From: Scortum barcoo
Lineage: Eukaryota; Chordata; Actinopteri; Centrarchiformes; Terapontidae
DNA: 64,000 nt
Assembly (NCBI GenBank): GCA_023238725.1
Contig: CM041538.1
Span: forward strand, 5,555,880 to 5,619,879
Reading direction: 5' to 3'
Under the pieces are notes generated by a model. The model was not told where the DNA came from. It saw nothing but the letters and a program-made list of their open reading frames with translations, and searched no databases. The translations under genes and the position numbers were made by a program. Numbering within the stretch: the first letter of the stretch is position 1; every line of letters starts with the position of its first letter. Shown piece by piece: positions 1 through 13,499 of the stretch.

Positions 1-45
1 TTCCATCCATCCATTATCTATACCTGCTTATCCTGACTCACTTGA
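1..45 (-). repeat. LINE 3' tail fragment at window edge
   Basis: The window opens with TTCCATCCATCCATTATCTA followed by a CTGCTTATCC block. This is the reverse complement of the (GGAT)n-type tail and the short stem-like block that end many fish LINE copies (RTE/Rex3-like or L2-like). The body of the element, if present, lies after the short block or was lost by 5' truncation; no coding similarity is visible beyond about base 45. Family assignment is from memory and tentative. Confidence 0.5.
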
Positions 46-2217
46 AAATGATAATTATGTTAATCTTCTGTCTTCTGCTTCCTGTTCTGCTGAAATGTTA
101 GAAATCACAGCTTTTAACAATCCCGGTGAATTAGAGCCGTCGTTCACTGGTTGTTGAGCTTTTGACAAATTTTAGCAGCTTACTTTGAATTCAGTAAAGT
201 GCACTGACTGCTTTCCAGCAGCCTGACAAATTGTTTTTATTGTTGTGTGCTAATGATGTGAAAAATTAATAAATTAATAGTAATACCAGGCTGTCTTTCT
301 CCCTTTCTGTCATCTACTCTTTCTCCAGAGGTATTCAGACCACCGCAGTTGGGTAGATGGCAAACTGTCATTACCTGTGTGATGTTTTCCACGTCATTTT
401 GTAAATGTTACAGGGGACACAGGTCCAGCTGTATTCAGCAGGTGTGTTTTTCTGCCTTAATGTTTGTGATACCATGTGTTTGGATATGTTCTGTACCTTT
501 TCATGATTCATCTCTTAGTTCTGTCAGCTGCCAAAAGAAGATCACATCATGCAAACAAATCCAGAAACCAGTGAGGACAAGAGGAAAGAGTTATGACATA
601 GCTGTCACTGTGAGAGAAATATTCAGTTCGACATCAGTTATCTTTGTGCTGCAGCAATTAGCTGATTAATAAAAAAAATAATAGCTCATGAAGGTGTTCC
701 TAGAAATTTTCCAGAATGTTAATTTCTCAAATGTGAGAATTTGCTGCTTTTGTCTGTTTTACGTTACTTAAATTGAATATGTTTTTAAGATTTTGACAGA
801 ATTAGCTGTTTAAAAACATTACCTAAAAACATCACCCCACTAATTTGTATCAGTTGAATGCATAAACACATTCACTAATTAATTAATGAGGAAATCATTA
901 TTTGCATTTCTAAATTAAATGAAGTAGATGAAATACACCATCTGCTGTTGTTAAACTTTACATTTGCATTGTACCTTGACATGATATATTGAAAAGTTTA
1001 TAACCTTCCACAGCAATGTAAAATTCAAACTCACTCTGATGCCCAGCACAAGGATAAACCAGCAGTGCTCTCTCTGAATACTAATTCTTGTTTTCCTTTC
1101 ATGTAAAGAAAGACTGAACTGGTCCTCTTAACCCTGCGACCCATCAGATATAAATAAAACTGATCGGATTCCCTTTGAACTCAGGTCCTTTGGTAGATAG
1201 TGGAGTGATGCTCTGTACAGTCACGCCCAAATCTAAGACACGTTTTTGGTTGTCTTGAGTGAACTGTCTTAGATGTTGTCTTAGAGAGGCTCGCATTACA
1301 GCTGCACAGGAAACAAAGGGAGTTATCGCTTCCTTCAAACAAAAACACACATCTGATCATTTGATATATCCTTAAAATCACTGTATATGTGTTGTTTTTA
1401 TCAGTGGGGGGTGTTTTTTCAGTCTGCTTAATCCCTGGTTGACACTTTTACATAGTTACAGTGTGGTGAGATCTCACTTCCTGTGAACCATCTTGACACC
1501 CTCATTATCTTGCACTGTGTGATCCCACTCTACACACACTTTTCCTCTGCCTGTGCACTCTTCCTGTCTCTCACCGTCCTCCTTTGTTTTTTTAAAGGGA
1601 CGGGTCCAGTAGTTGCTCTGGCATCGGGACAGACATGTGGCCTTGGTGTCTTTCTCTGAAAGATTTGGCTTATGTAAAATCAACTTAGAAATAATTTATT
1701 GAGCTCTCAGTTGGGGTTTAACATTTTGGCAGTGAACACATTGTGCTTTTCTTTTTGGATATAAAAGAAGGTCTTATGGCACACTAAAAAGCGAGACAAT
1801 TGTGTGATTAACTGTTCTTCTTTTGTAGCCCTCTCTAAGGTTAGGTTTCTGGTGAAAAAGCTCAAGCTTATAAAAATTTTTTTAAAAAGATTAATCACAA
1901 ATGCAAACCTTTTAAGATGTCCATAAGCAGCAACACCATATTCACACTCTGACAGGACTTTAAGTCAACCTGACAGTACAAAATCTGGTTTATGGTCTGT
2001 ATCAGAGGCAGAAGCACAAAGAGATCCTTCTGTGTCCTTTCCACTGTAATTTAGTCTAATGACCAGTCCAGTCCAGTTTGAAATTTCACCAAAAAGCCCA
2101 GGTAGATATAAAGTCAAAGAAATTGCCCGAGACAGTAGGAAAACCATGAAAAAATGCTGAAAGCCTTAAAAACATCTGTGCCAATCAATCCAGTACATGT
2201 TTCACTGGGCGAGTAAA
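46..2217. other. AT-rich non-coding stretch, nothing recognised
   Basis: Only short open frames without splice context or recognisable protein features. No tandem repeat or inverted repeat of note was seen. Composition is typical of fish intron or intergenic DNA. Confidence 0.5.
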
Positions 2218-2365
2218 AACTTGTGGTTGCAGATTAAAAGTCAAGGGGTCACCAAAGTCATTAGGATCCATTCTCTGAACCATGTGGTGGACCATCCAAT
2301 CAACTGAAGACCGGCCAATGTTGCCATCCCTCGAGTTATCACTAGCATAGCTAAAAACAACATAA
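2218..2365 (+). repeat. Percomorph dispersed repeat, family A (partial copy)
   Basis: The block GGGGTCACCAAAGTCATTAG, followed by a GTGGTGGACC block and ATGTTGCCATCCCT with CACTAGCATAGCT, matches a very common percomorph dispersed repeat I know by its TCACCAAAGTC core. The longer copy at 43535-44090 carries the same core. Only the 3' half of the family is present. It has no coding capacity and no class I can state with certainty. Confidence 0.65.
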
Positions 2366-3796
2366 TATATCTCATACAGTGTTTTGATCATTATGTCTTG
2401 GTATGATGCGTTATCTCGCACATTTACTGGCATTTTCCCCCATAATTGCCTATTATTGCTGCAAATGAAGGTGTTTTATTGGCCATCTTCACCTCTTCTC
2501 ACAGAGGGAATAAAGTAATCAGTTGTTTAAGAGGAGACGCTCTTCCGATATCTGCACTGCGGTGTGCACCATCCCAATATGTAATGTTATCAGCATGAAC
2601 ATGTTTAGACAGACTGATGTATATTGAAGATGTTGTCCTAGTGGTTGCTCTGATAAAGCCCTCTGATTGCTAATTTCAGTTTTATCAATACAGCTCTGCA
2701 CCATGCTGTACTCCCTGGATAAATTAACAGTGATTGATCTCTTGTATCCAATTCATCTTTTTTTTTTTACATTTTTTTATTTAGTTATTTATTTTTTTTG
2801 TGGTTCTAATTTTACACATATTAATGATCAAGACGCATTATCCCCCCAGTTTTCCCTCCAGGTGAAAGGAAACAACCATGTGCAGTTTCATTTGGGAAAT
2901 TAATTTTCAATTGTGGCTTTCCTCTTGACATGGCGGGGGGGTGATAACTTGTAATTGACCTTGTTGTTGCAGCGTACTTCCAGGTAAGGGGTAAATTCAA
3001 GTGGGCTATAGTGTCATCAGGCAGAAAATACAGTGCTGTGGAGTCATTTTAATGAAAAATCCCGCTGGCATTTGCAAAGGATTTGGTGCTTTTAAATTAG
3101 GCGTCTGTGTCGGTGCTACAGGCCCGTCTGATGGAAAAATCCAACCACACTCTTGTAAAACATGTATTTATCTTTGAAAATAACATGATGTACAAATCCA
3201 TTTCTGACCTTTCAGAAATATTATTTTATCAGCTCCTGATAATCCTACAGTGAGGCCAACTGGAGCAGAGCTGGAGATGAGATAATACCAATTTCTGATT
3301 GATACAGCGATATGATTGATATGAAGTAGGCTAATCCTGGCTTTAAATTACCAGCAGTTCCTTGTTCTCATACATAATGCATTATGCAAATGGTTGCGAT
3401 ATAAATATCTTAATCATGTATGTCCTAAATAATGTGTCACTGCAGGCTTCAAAGCAGCTACCTCCTGATTGCATGCAAGATGTCCCTGCCCCTGCACCTG
3501 TTTTGATAATTCATAATTTTAGCACTTGGACTGAAAATTTCTTTTATGAGTTGAGCAGTCTTGATGACCTAGATACGTGAGGTGCATCCAGAACTTATTG
3601 TTATTTTTGTTTTATGAATTAGGTGTTGCACTTGTGTTTTTACCGCCCTGCTTGTTTGATACAGTGTTTATTGCTTTGTATCATTCGAACAGTGCTATAT
3701 AGATAAATCTTCACTGACTTGCTCCCTCACTGTGGTTACAAAATGCAAAAAGGGAAAGAAATTCAAAGGTAAAATCAAATAAATTGTTTGTGGGTT

Positions 3797-3799
<3 letters not shown>
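2366..3799. other. Non-coding, possibly conserved segment near 2.82-3.08 kb
   Basis: T-rich around 2757-2800. The stretch 2820-3080 is more even in composition and free of repeats, which is how conserved non-coding elements often look, but a single sequence cannot show conservation. No gene seen. Confidence 0.3.

Positions 3800-3830
<31 letters not shown>
3800..3830. repeat. (TG)n microsatellite
   Basis: About fifteen uninterrupted TG units after a short T run. Confidence 0.95.
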
Positions 3831-3831
<1 letters not shown>

Positions 3832-3877
3832 CATTCTGAAAAGAGATGGCTTCCAAGATGTCCAAGATGAAAAAAAA

Positions 3878-4020
3878 CAAAGGTGGAAGAAGTACTCACA
3901 TTATTATTTACTTATACCTGCAATGACAGAATTCTTGTGTATTGTGCTGCCACGAGAGTGGTGAGAGTGAAGCAAAACAGTAAAGTTGAGTAAAACTAGA
4001 AAAATAGTCCCTTTGGCTGA
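3878..4020 (+). repeat. Relic of a hAT-like MITE (GGTGGAAGAAGTACTCA end)
   Basis: The sequence AGGTGGAAGAAGTACTCACA matches the start of a widespread fish non-autonomous hAT-like element that begins CAGTGGTGGAA with a GTACTCA block. The rest has decayed, and no matching right end or target duplication was found. A second relic of the family lies at 47028-47285. Confidence 0.45.
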
Positions 4021-5544
4021 ATTTTACACATTACATTATTAGATTGGAGCATCAATGGTTCAGCAGCATTTTACTGTTTGAGCTAGCTGTAACGACATTA
4101 TATACTGTTGGATGTTTTAGTCTGGTAGTTCCTGCACTGTTCCTCCACTGTTCCTGCAGTGGCAACATACATTATTTATCTACATCATCATCACTCAAGG
4201 GCTACCGGCAGCTACTGGAATCTTTTAAGGTGTTGAAGTGTTTTCTTGTGTGTGTTACCTCTCCGGCAACTCTCTCTCCGCTGACCTGTGGTTTGGACGC
4301 CCCTTATTTCTTTAGGCTAATTCAAGTGTCTTTAGCCTGGCTCGTGAGTTAGCCGATAACTAGCTTCTGTTTTAAAAAATGTTCGAGAGACATCACGGTA
4401 TGTTTTAATAAACAGGTGCTTTATTCAGTCAGTGGAGCAAAGACAATACATGGCCCGTTTTACAAAGGCTTTGCTTGAACCTGAGCTTATCTGGACACTT
4501 TCTGTTGAATGCTGTATCTGTAACTGTAACACCCCATAAAAGCATATTCTTAACCCTTTAATGCCAAGTGTATCATATTTGATACGTGAGTTTTTGAAGA
4601 CCTCTACATCATCAAGTGTGATATTTTTTTTTCCTGAAAAACCTGATGTATACAATCAAAATGCTGGAAAATACAAAATAACCAAAAAAATAATAAATAA
4701 ATGTAGCAAAAATGATACAAATTAAAAATCATATCTGCAAATTGATATTTAATTGCTTCTTTTCTTTTTTTAATTTGTCAGAAGGTTCAATAAACACTCC
4801 AGTTTTAAAAAAAATTAGAATTTGTCTCCTGTTTCAAACATTAATTTAGGTGCCGTATCCAAAGAGTTTTCTCCATCAGATGGATCCCAGTGTGTTGGCT
4901 TTTTCGGATGAATCTGCATAACAAATGCTTTATCTTCAACAGGAATGACCTTGTTCAGTTTCGGCATTGATCAGCGCATCGACTCATCTACTCTGATAAC
5001 TCTGAAACCCATTTATCATAGGCAAGGTTTTTAGCCCTCCACGGCTACATTTACTGGCAGAAAATCAATCTATTCTTATCAGTTAATACACCGATGGGTC
5101 ATGGCAGGAATATGTGAACATGTACAGTACAAGCCAAAGCTCTGATTAGAAAAGATGGAAATTTGTAAAATTGAATGGGGAAAAATTAGTGCAGAGAGAG
5201 GTCAAATCAGAAAGGCACATGATTCAGCACAATCCATCACTAATTCTCCATCAGACATCATTCTTATTTTCGGCCCATGAGATGAAGAAATGCTGTAAAA
5301 TTCAGAAGACATTGCCTGCGTCTCCCAGGAAACCTCCTCACTACCTGGAAAACAGGACAAAATTTGAATTTTTCTTCTTGCTCCTTCAAGTACTCATGGG
5401 AGAGGTGTGGAAGTGCAGCAGTGGTGCATAGTCGCCCGCAGTGCACACACACTTTACGAAGCAGGACTTACATACAATGACTACATCTGTGTGTTTCGAT
5501 TTGCATACTGTAATGCAGTCTCAGCCTGTGTCTGAGCCTTTTAG
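4021..5544. other. Non-coding with a possible repeat at 4.55-4.68 kb
   Basis: A block beginning TAACCCTTTAATGCCAAGTG at 4552 and containing ATCATATTTGATAC resembles a dispersed fish repeat I have seen near similar sequence, but I could not define ends. The remainder is AT-rich with A-runs and no coding signal. Confidence 0.3.
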
Positions 5545-5564
5545 CACACACACACACACACACA
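5545..5564. repeat. (CA)n microsatellite
   Basis: Ten CA units, uninterrupted. Confidence 0.9.
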
Positions 5565-8445
5565 GAGTCAGACAACAAATGTTGCCATAGGAATTGACTT
5601 GCTGGAAAATTTCCCACAAGGCTTGTACATTTATATAGTATAATGAAGCAACCCCTTAATGGATAAACACGGTGTTTGCAGGTGGGATTATGTGTGTGTG
5701 GTGTGTTTGAGATAAACAGGAAAAGCAGGAGGGTGATGGGGGTAGGGGGGCTTTTTGTCCATCTTGTGGATGTATCAGGTTTTGGCTGGATTAAGTAGTC
5801 TCTTAATTACATGGTCTGTTTGTTGTGGGTAATAAATAGCAAGCGGAAGAATTGTGCTTGGCATCTTTGAACAAATACTACGTAACAACGTGTCATTTGC
5901 AATCACGGTTTACAGCACTCAGAGAGACAAAGTCAATACCTCCTAATGGACACAGCAAATCTGTAACCTGTCCTGTTGTCTGGGCCAGAATGTGTATTCA
6001 GTCCAGCCGTGACAGCGCTATTTATTCACTGAAGCTCATCTGCACTATGACTGAACGTCACTGTTTAACTAAGCTTCAGTCTAAAATTGAAGCAGAGGTG
6101 CTGGCGAGTGTTGTTGTTACGCCCTGCTCATACTTACACTAAATGATGTTGACTGTGTTTATTAGCACTGAGAATCTCCTCTCAAAGGGTCATTAAAAGT
6201 CAAATTACAATCAAAAAAAATATTTGCTTTCTCACTGCTTATGGTATAAAGACACATATATTTGTTTTATAGTAGGTATATATCCACCTCTGAAAGTTGT
6301 GCTTGGACATCTCAACAGTTTTTACTGGGACTATTTCTTTGATAGAAGAAAAAAAAAGTAATATCTAACTATCGCTGTGGCCATCAGTATAGCTAGATGC
6401 ATGCATTATATCAAACAGAAAACAAAATAGTGTATGGTACTATTCTGATTATAAAAAATCTAAATGGCAGAAATGCCCAGTAATCTGCACTGTAAAAATA
6501 GCCTCTGACTTTGGAACACCTAAACAACATAATAGATTTGCTGATCTGTTGCCCCCATCTCTTAGACAAACACACAACAGGCTTAAGAAGCTAAAACTGC
6601 TTAAATGAGGGAATATAAATTGAAAAACGGACTTAAAAAGCTGTTAAATTTCTTTATTTAATATAGCGCTAGCAATACATGTGGGGTGTCAGGAGGTGAT
6701 TAGACCCCACTGTAGCATCTTCATTTTACAGAGGTAGTGAACATAAACCAACAGGAATATCCTTCTGATGGAGTCCAGACACTGTTGGTGGTGAAGAGGT
6801 AAAAAAAATAAAAGTCTGTAGCTGAATATCTGAGTGGATGGAGGGCTGGTGGTGGGTCACGTCAGTCAAACACTTAAGTGACACCTGACAGCAGCAGAGG
6901 AAGAAAGAGGTTTTAAAGTTTGACAGCTCGACTCAAAGAGGTCGTGACAAAGTCTAATTAATTGAAGCGAGCAGTGTGGACGCCTTAGATGGCTGAGTCT
7001 CCCCAAAATGGTCATGAAAATATTGTGTTGCAGCTTTTTGTGAATCACTTGGCTGGCTGATTGTTATTTGTATGCAGCAGCTAACATAGGCTATTTTGGT
7101 GAGAGAGCAAAAGACAGCTGAGATGGAGCAGCAGACACCGAAGCCCCTCTTTATTGATTATGACTTCCGTATGTGAAAGTGCCAGGAGATGCATCATGTT
7201 GTTCATTGACTGTGAGAAAAATGAGAGCAAAGAGTCTGGAAAATGAAACCAACAAGTACGGCAACTTTATCATTAAATAATAATGAAAAATATAAATGAA
7301 ATATAATAAAATGGAATGAAATTTTAAAAATATATATGGCTCAATTACTTTTTAATTCACAGTCCTGTATAATATATTTCTGTTCAGAAGGATCTGGAAG
7401 AACGAAGAGCAAAGAGGCCTGAGATTTGTTCCGATGAAGCAGTGTATAGACCTCAGAACCACTGAATGCTTGCAGCAAATGCACAGAAATAACTAAATAA
7501 TGCTTAAAAATGTAAATAATTCAAATATTCTCCAGCCAGTAGATGTGGTTAATCAGAAATAACTTTCAACAAGGTTATATATCAGTCTGCACTTATATGT
7601 AAATTAATAAGAGAAATGCGCTGTAACTGTTGACAGGTTTTTCATTATTTATTCCCATCATAATTGTATTGGGTAAGCATTGTGCTGTTTTGCAGAGGAC
7701 ATCATCTGTTATTCTGTCAAATAAGATGAGGAAAAACTCCCCAGAAAAACCCAACAAAATGTTTTCTGTGTTGTCTTTCTTTGTTGAGCTGTTGCTGTTA
7801 TATGACTAATAACTTCCTGTAACTATAGAAGGCCAGGAAGATGGAAGCGATTTGGACAAATGCTGTTGTTTTCCAGGTCAGAACAGTCTCTGCCTTCTGT
7901 TTTTCCCATCTTCCCCAACACAGCATTAAAGGTACACTTTGAGCAAAAACAGGAAGGCGAGCAGTACAGGGCAAATACTAATACAATCTGGATCATTATT
8001 TTTGTCCCTTGCTCAGTCAAAAATGGAAGGAGAATATTCCTTCCATTGGTTTATTCAGGGCTACAGAGAAATTCAATCACATTGTATCAAAGGTTCATGC
8101 AAACAGCTTAACACCAGGGACACCTCGGTCGGAGTGTGACCATCGCCTCTATGTTTCCTGGACGTGTAAACATAGCAGCGCCGATCGGCCCTCAACCTAA
8201 AGTCAACCTAAATTTCACCATTTATCTTGTGCTCTGTGACTAATGAATAACAGAGGTGGAAATTTACTGAAGCCAAGTGTGGTGGAGATGTGATCATCCA
8301 CCCTGAAAACATCACGCTGCTCTCCGGTAGTGTAATAATGGATGGTAGATGGCTGCCATTACGACCTTCCCTCTACACGGCGGAGCACTGTGAGCCACAT
8401 GAAATCAAATTACAGCACAAGAGGAGGTTCACTCCCTTCACCCGC
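5565..8445. other. Non-coding stretch with regulatory-like segment
   Basis: No gene seen. The interval 6856-7010 stands out and is listed separately. Elsewhere there are AT-rich runs (7260-7340) and short frames only. Confidence 0.4.
6856..7010. promoter_or_regulatory. Candidate conserved regulatory element
   Basis: Within 155 bases there is a palindromic CACTTAAGTG (NKX2-type core), TGACAGCTCGAC (MEIS/TGIF-like TGACAG core), GACAAAG and a TAATTAATTG homeodomain-type core, in repeat-free sequence. Such clusters are typical of developmental enhancers in fish gene deserts. This is pattern-based inference only; conservation cannot be judged here. Confidence 0.25.
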
Positions 8446-8480
8446 CCTCTCTCTCTCTCTCTCTTTCTCTCTCTTCCTCT
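8446..8480. repeat. (CT)n pyrimidine microsatellite
   Basis: CT repeats with two TTT interruptions, continuing into a pyrimidine-rich run to about 8510. Confidence 0.9.
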
Positions 8481-8696
8481 ATCTCACCTCCTTTTCCTCT
8501 CAGCTTCTTTTGCTGGCTCTGCATCATCCACCTCAAGGGGGGGGCGGGTTTAGAAACCTTTGAATGAATAAATGAATGCAGAGTAAACAACTTTAAACAT
8601 GCAGCTATATCAATAAATAGCTGCTATTTGTTACACTATATTTATGTACAGATTGGACAGACATGTGAAAGGCTGCCCGCCACTCCTACATACACA

Positions 8697-8800
8697 GACT
8701 GTGGTCGTTTTGTGTCCGTTTGTGGTCGTCTCTTTGAAATGTTAAGAGTCGTTTCATAAAGAGGTGCGGTCAGGGGGCCTCTGGACCTCTACCTGATAGG
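8697..8800 (-). repeat. Fish short-period repeat family C, copy 1
   Basis: The reverse strand reads AAAGAGACGACCACAAACGG with further GACCACA units and ends in a GGCCCCCTGACC block. It belongs to a fish dispersed repeat made of loosely repeating ACAAAGAGA-GACCACAAA units. The copy at 58740-58855 has the same core in the opposite orientation. Confidence 0.55.
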
Positions 8801-11800
8801 CCTGTTCAGTAATCCATCCATGAAACTAACCAGCCAACTACCTAAAGAGGGGGGACTCCTGCCCTTGTCTACCCCTCCTTCCGTCTTTTCCATTCTGTCT
8901 CCTGTGCTTTTTCTTCTGCGACACTGTGGAAGATGAGAAAATGTAGGAGAAAAGGGAAAGTGCAGCGATCCTTTGAGATCTCATAAATTCAATATATTCA
9001 TATTGCCTAGACTCCCTAAAAGTGCTTGAGAGTGCATTCAATGAGTCCATAAGTCACAACATTGTCAGAGAGGTGATGGTGATGCATGAGGACGCCGGCA
9101 CTCAGTTCATTCGAGAGCAGGTAGTCGCCGTCAGATAAGCGCAACCTTAATTCCTTCCGCTGGCCTAATGTGTTTTTAATGCAGCCTTGTGACTTATGTT
9201 GCTGTCAGTCGGGCGGCCTCATAGGGGGTGCCGGGGTGCTAGTGGGCGGCAGACAGGGACCAGGAAAAGGTGGCAAAGATTAATCGGAGAGGCAGAGGCA
9301 TCACACATTTGATCAAATCCGTATTGACTGAGACCACTGAGAGGGCTGCAGCTCTGGAAGCAAGAGAAAAAAAAATTGGACACTCAGCTTGTCTAAGTGC
9401 TGGATAAATGAGCCCGGCTTGTTCAAACGTGCATTTGATGAAACAATACAGATTGTCCTCAGAGGCAATTTATGTCATGGATACCATATGTAGGCAGGTA
9501 AATCTCTAACTGAGATGCGGTGCGGTGCAAACGTTATTAATTGTGTGCGTGTTTTTAAGCTTTGGAGACTTATTGTGGAATCAGCGCACAGCAATACATC
9601 CTGGGGGCCACATTGTCACATTGTGATCAACAGATACTTCATTTAAAACCAGAGGGAATTTACAATGTATGATTCTGCCCTCTAAAGTGTCCCAGGGGAA
9701 ATGTACAGGGCAACGGTGTTACTTCCACATAGCCTACATTTACATCTGTGCTGTTTAAAAAGATTTATTTGCCCCAGTCAGATAACTTGGAGTCATCACA
9801 GGAAGTCCTATTGTGTCTGACTGTCAGCATCACTGCAGGATTTTCCAAACAGTTTCTCCCACTAGTGGGCCAACAGAGGAACAGCATGCACTCCGACAGG
9901 GCTAAACTTCTTACCTTTGTTTTCTTTCGATAACATGCTGTAGGAGCGGATGGGAGGAGTGGGCTTCGTCTTTGTTTTCTCCTGATTTTCTAAAGGGGTC
10001 AATCTGAGGGGTCACAGCAGGAATGTCCTTCTTACCAAGCCTGAATCTGACGCTCTTCAAACAAGTGAAAAACAAACTGTGGTGAGGACAATCAGAATAT
10101 TTCTCATTTATTTCCCAACTAAATCAAATAGTTTTGAAAGTATTTTCTAAAAGCAAGTCAAATACCTCTCTTCAAACATGTTGATTGAAAGTCTCTTCAG
10201 TGAGATTGTCGCAAATCAGATTTTCAGGATATAATGATGAAAAAGTGTTTTTGTTTCTTTAAACAGTGGCTTTTTTTTTCAACTGTTTCCTTCTTTTCCT
10301 TTCCCTTCGTTTTCCTGGATATGCTCCCACATTTCAGGCCTCTAAACAGGAGGAGCAGCAGCAGTTAGACAATGCCTGTGTTTTCCGGGGGCCAAAAGAT
10401 AAAGAGGTTTGGAAGCACAAGACAGAATTAAAGAAGAGTGAATCATTTGATTCGCATTCATTAGCTGAGCAGAGACTGTAATGGGATAATAATGTTACTC
10501 TGTGTGTGCTAAACATGCAAGTAGACATTTGTCCGTTAACATGTTGGCCAATAACAATTCAACAAGCTGACAGTAGCGTATGTAAGGACTGTGTGTGATA
10601 AATATAAGCATATGTAATGTAAGAATTAAATACTATATTAGCATTGGTTTTGGTGGGCTGTGCATTTTCCCAAAATATAGGAATGTGTAAAATATTCATA
10701 TTTCACAGTAATATAACAATATCCTAATATCTCATTGTAAGGCCAATTAAACAATAATGTTTATACATGCTTGAGTGCAAATATGCAAACAATTCAAGTG
10801 TATGTCACTTGCTTTAAATACATGACAGAAACGTAATGCTTAAATAATTTGATCTAATGCAAGTGTAAATATAAAGACCCACTGTGGATCTAACTCTGCT
10901 GCAGTGACTTTAGTCTTGCATCCTTCGTTTGAGGGCCCACAGTTCTGAGTCTTTGGCCAAAGGCTTCGCCACAGGGCCTCCAACATGTATGTCCCCTGCT
11001 CCACACGCTCATCAAAATGTTCAAAAGGAAACCCTCTTTTAAAATACCACCATTCCTCTGTTATTTTTGCTTTTCTTTTCTGTAGTTTTGCCCCCTGGCC
11101 CTGATAATCCCCCACATCCTTGGCTAATCAGCAGGAAAAGGAACAGGACAGCAGTGTGCTCTGGGTTGAATTTTAAAAATGCATGTTCTTCCTCTGAACA
11201 GACACTGCAGCTCACAGGGGACCAGGCTTTCTCCCTCCTGTGGGGGAGAGAACCACAGGCAGATAAAAACTCCACACAGGGTAATGACATGCATGAATAC
11301 TGCCTGCATAGACACGCGGCGGATCAGTGCTGAAGGTGAGGACATTTCCTGAATGGAGCAGAGATAAACAGAGAGGAGGCCGAGGCCATGCAGGTGTGAG
11401 GTTGTGCATGTCTGTGTAGAAATGAGGGTTTGTTCAGGGTGGGAGGTCTTCTGCCAGCTAATTGTGTTTTCCCGGCCTTGTGCCTGCCAATAAATTGGCC
11501 CTGTGGTTTCTCCCCGGCTGGCCAAGCTGCCACAGAAAGGTCACAGGTGCTGGGGGAGAACAGGACTACAGTACTGCATTCTGTATGAGGAGTTAAAAGG
11601 TCTGATTTGAATGTTTTTTTTATTTCTAGCAGGTTTCCATATGCTTCATTTTACTTTATCATGACAGTGAAGCCAAACTTTCATATTATAATATACAGCT
11701 GTCGTCTCGTACCTTTGACTTCTGTTTGTTAGGTAACAGATTTCAATATCATTTCATAAAAAATAATGAATTCAATTCTTTTTTTTCTTACAAAGTTTAT

Positions 11801-13499
11801 TATAAACTTACAGTATGCAGGAATCCAACTCTAATTTAATTTTCTTATTCAACTGTCTACCATGTTTTGAAAGTTTAAATAGACACAATTACAGGATTTC
11901 ACATTAATTAAGGAAAAAAGAACACTTGTATCCACATTTTTTTCAGTGCATATTTTTAATGCATATATAGTAGATTTAGATGCAAAGTTTGGGCTACATT
12001 AGAAATTTTAAAATATAATAATAAAAAAAATGGAGGACTGTACAGCTTTCAATCTATTTTAAACACTCAAAAATAGATGTAAATTGAGCTGCACCATTTT
12101 TGTTGTGCTCCCATTTAGCACCGGGCAGCTGCTTTACCCACAGACCGAGCAAAGTAGGAATGAACCATTCAATGTCTGTACTATGTTTTTAGCCAAAAAA
12201 TGAACGGACAAACAAACCATGATTTCATTTCTGTAATTCAAAGAGGCTAAAATATTATAACAGGGGCTCTAAAATCACTTCCTTAGATAAGTAATGTTCC
12301 ATCTTCATGTAGTGTTTTTGAAGGCCCCTGTCAGCTCAGAGCTGGAATCATCCAAACTTTCCTTCTCTTTACGATGTCTCTGACTATATTACTATATTAT
12401 ATATTACTTAGTAGGAAAACTTCATAAAAGAGATGAATGCAGCTCATCAACCAGGGAGACAGAGAGATGAGATCAAATAAAAGCATATACCGTATATAAT
12501 ATGACACACTTTCATCTGGTATATACAGTACGTCGCTGGGGGAGTAGAACTGTAAAAATAAAAGTGCATCCCCAGTCATAAATTTATCTGACAGCTGTCG
12601 GTATCTCTGTGTATCTGTTGAAATTTTCTAGAAATATTGCTCCCGAGGCGACACTGGAGGGAAACAAGCGTTAACTGTAACTCTTGTTTCAGCCTCGGAG
12701 TCTGGGCTGATGGATGCCCCTCTATATTTGTCTGTGTTTGTTATTGATTCCATCACATGCCACAGACAGGATGAGTGACAGCTGCGGGAATGATTGAAGC
12801 TCATCTAGTTGCATTTCGATGTTTACTCTTTACATGCAGCATCCCAGTGAGATGAAAGCTATCTAAAAAACCATCTGTTGATCTGTACACACTCAGGTGT
12901 CTGTACAGTACGTTTATTAACACACTGTCTGTTTTTCTTTTTCATACTTTCTCCCTTTTGTCCTTTTTCATGCCATCACCTGATTCTAGCTTGCTTTCTA
13001 TTTCTGTTTTGTATCAGTATGTAAGTATATGTGTGTGTGTTATTTTCAGGCATTTATCTGAATAACATTCATTTATATTTGCTCATGTGTGGCCTATTTA
13101 AACCCCCCCCCACAATCCTGTGTTGTTTTGTTGTTACACCTAAGAATTCTCATCTCTCCGAGCTGATGTAGTCCTCCAGGGCTAAGCTGTGGACAAATAG
13201 CTGCATTATTTATCTCATTAGTGATAAATATAACCCGATGCTCTGCTACATTTGCAGGTAACAACACTGATAATGGCGCTGCGGCATTGTTAAGCCTTTT
13301 CTTTTCTGTCCTTTTCTTCTCCTTGCCTCATTGTTGTGGCGAGAGCCATTTCTGTGAACAACAGGCACACAGTTTTATCTCCAGGCCATTTGGATTTTCA
13401 CTCATTTTTTTCCAAACCTCATTTCATCTATGTTGAATGGTGCTATCTTTAGCTGCAGGCTACGGGCTGTGACTGCCTTCCAGAGTGGCTCCGCTGCAG
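8801..13499. other. Non-coding stretch, 4.7 kb
   Basis: No gene recognised. A GC-balanced, repeat-free segment at 9110-9220 resembles conserved non-coding sequence. The frames at 10266-10481 and 11124-11525 have no recognisable protein features and no convincing splice context. A/T-rich runs dominate 11600-12060. Confidence 0.4.

Noticed and set aside
4044..4352. 102-residue hydrophobic plus-strand frame
   Set aside because: Hydrophobicity follows from T-rich sequence; no signal of a real membrane protein gene.
10266..10481. Possible exon after ACATTTCAG near 10338
   Set aside because: The only following donor (GAGGTTTGG) is poor and the peptide is not recognisable.
11124..11525. 133-residue minus-strand frame and overlapping frames
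   Set aside because: No domain, no splice context, several overlapping frames of equal quality on both strands.
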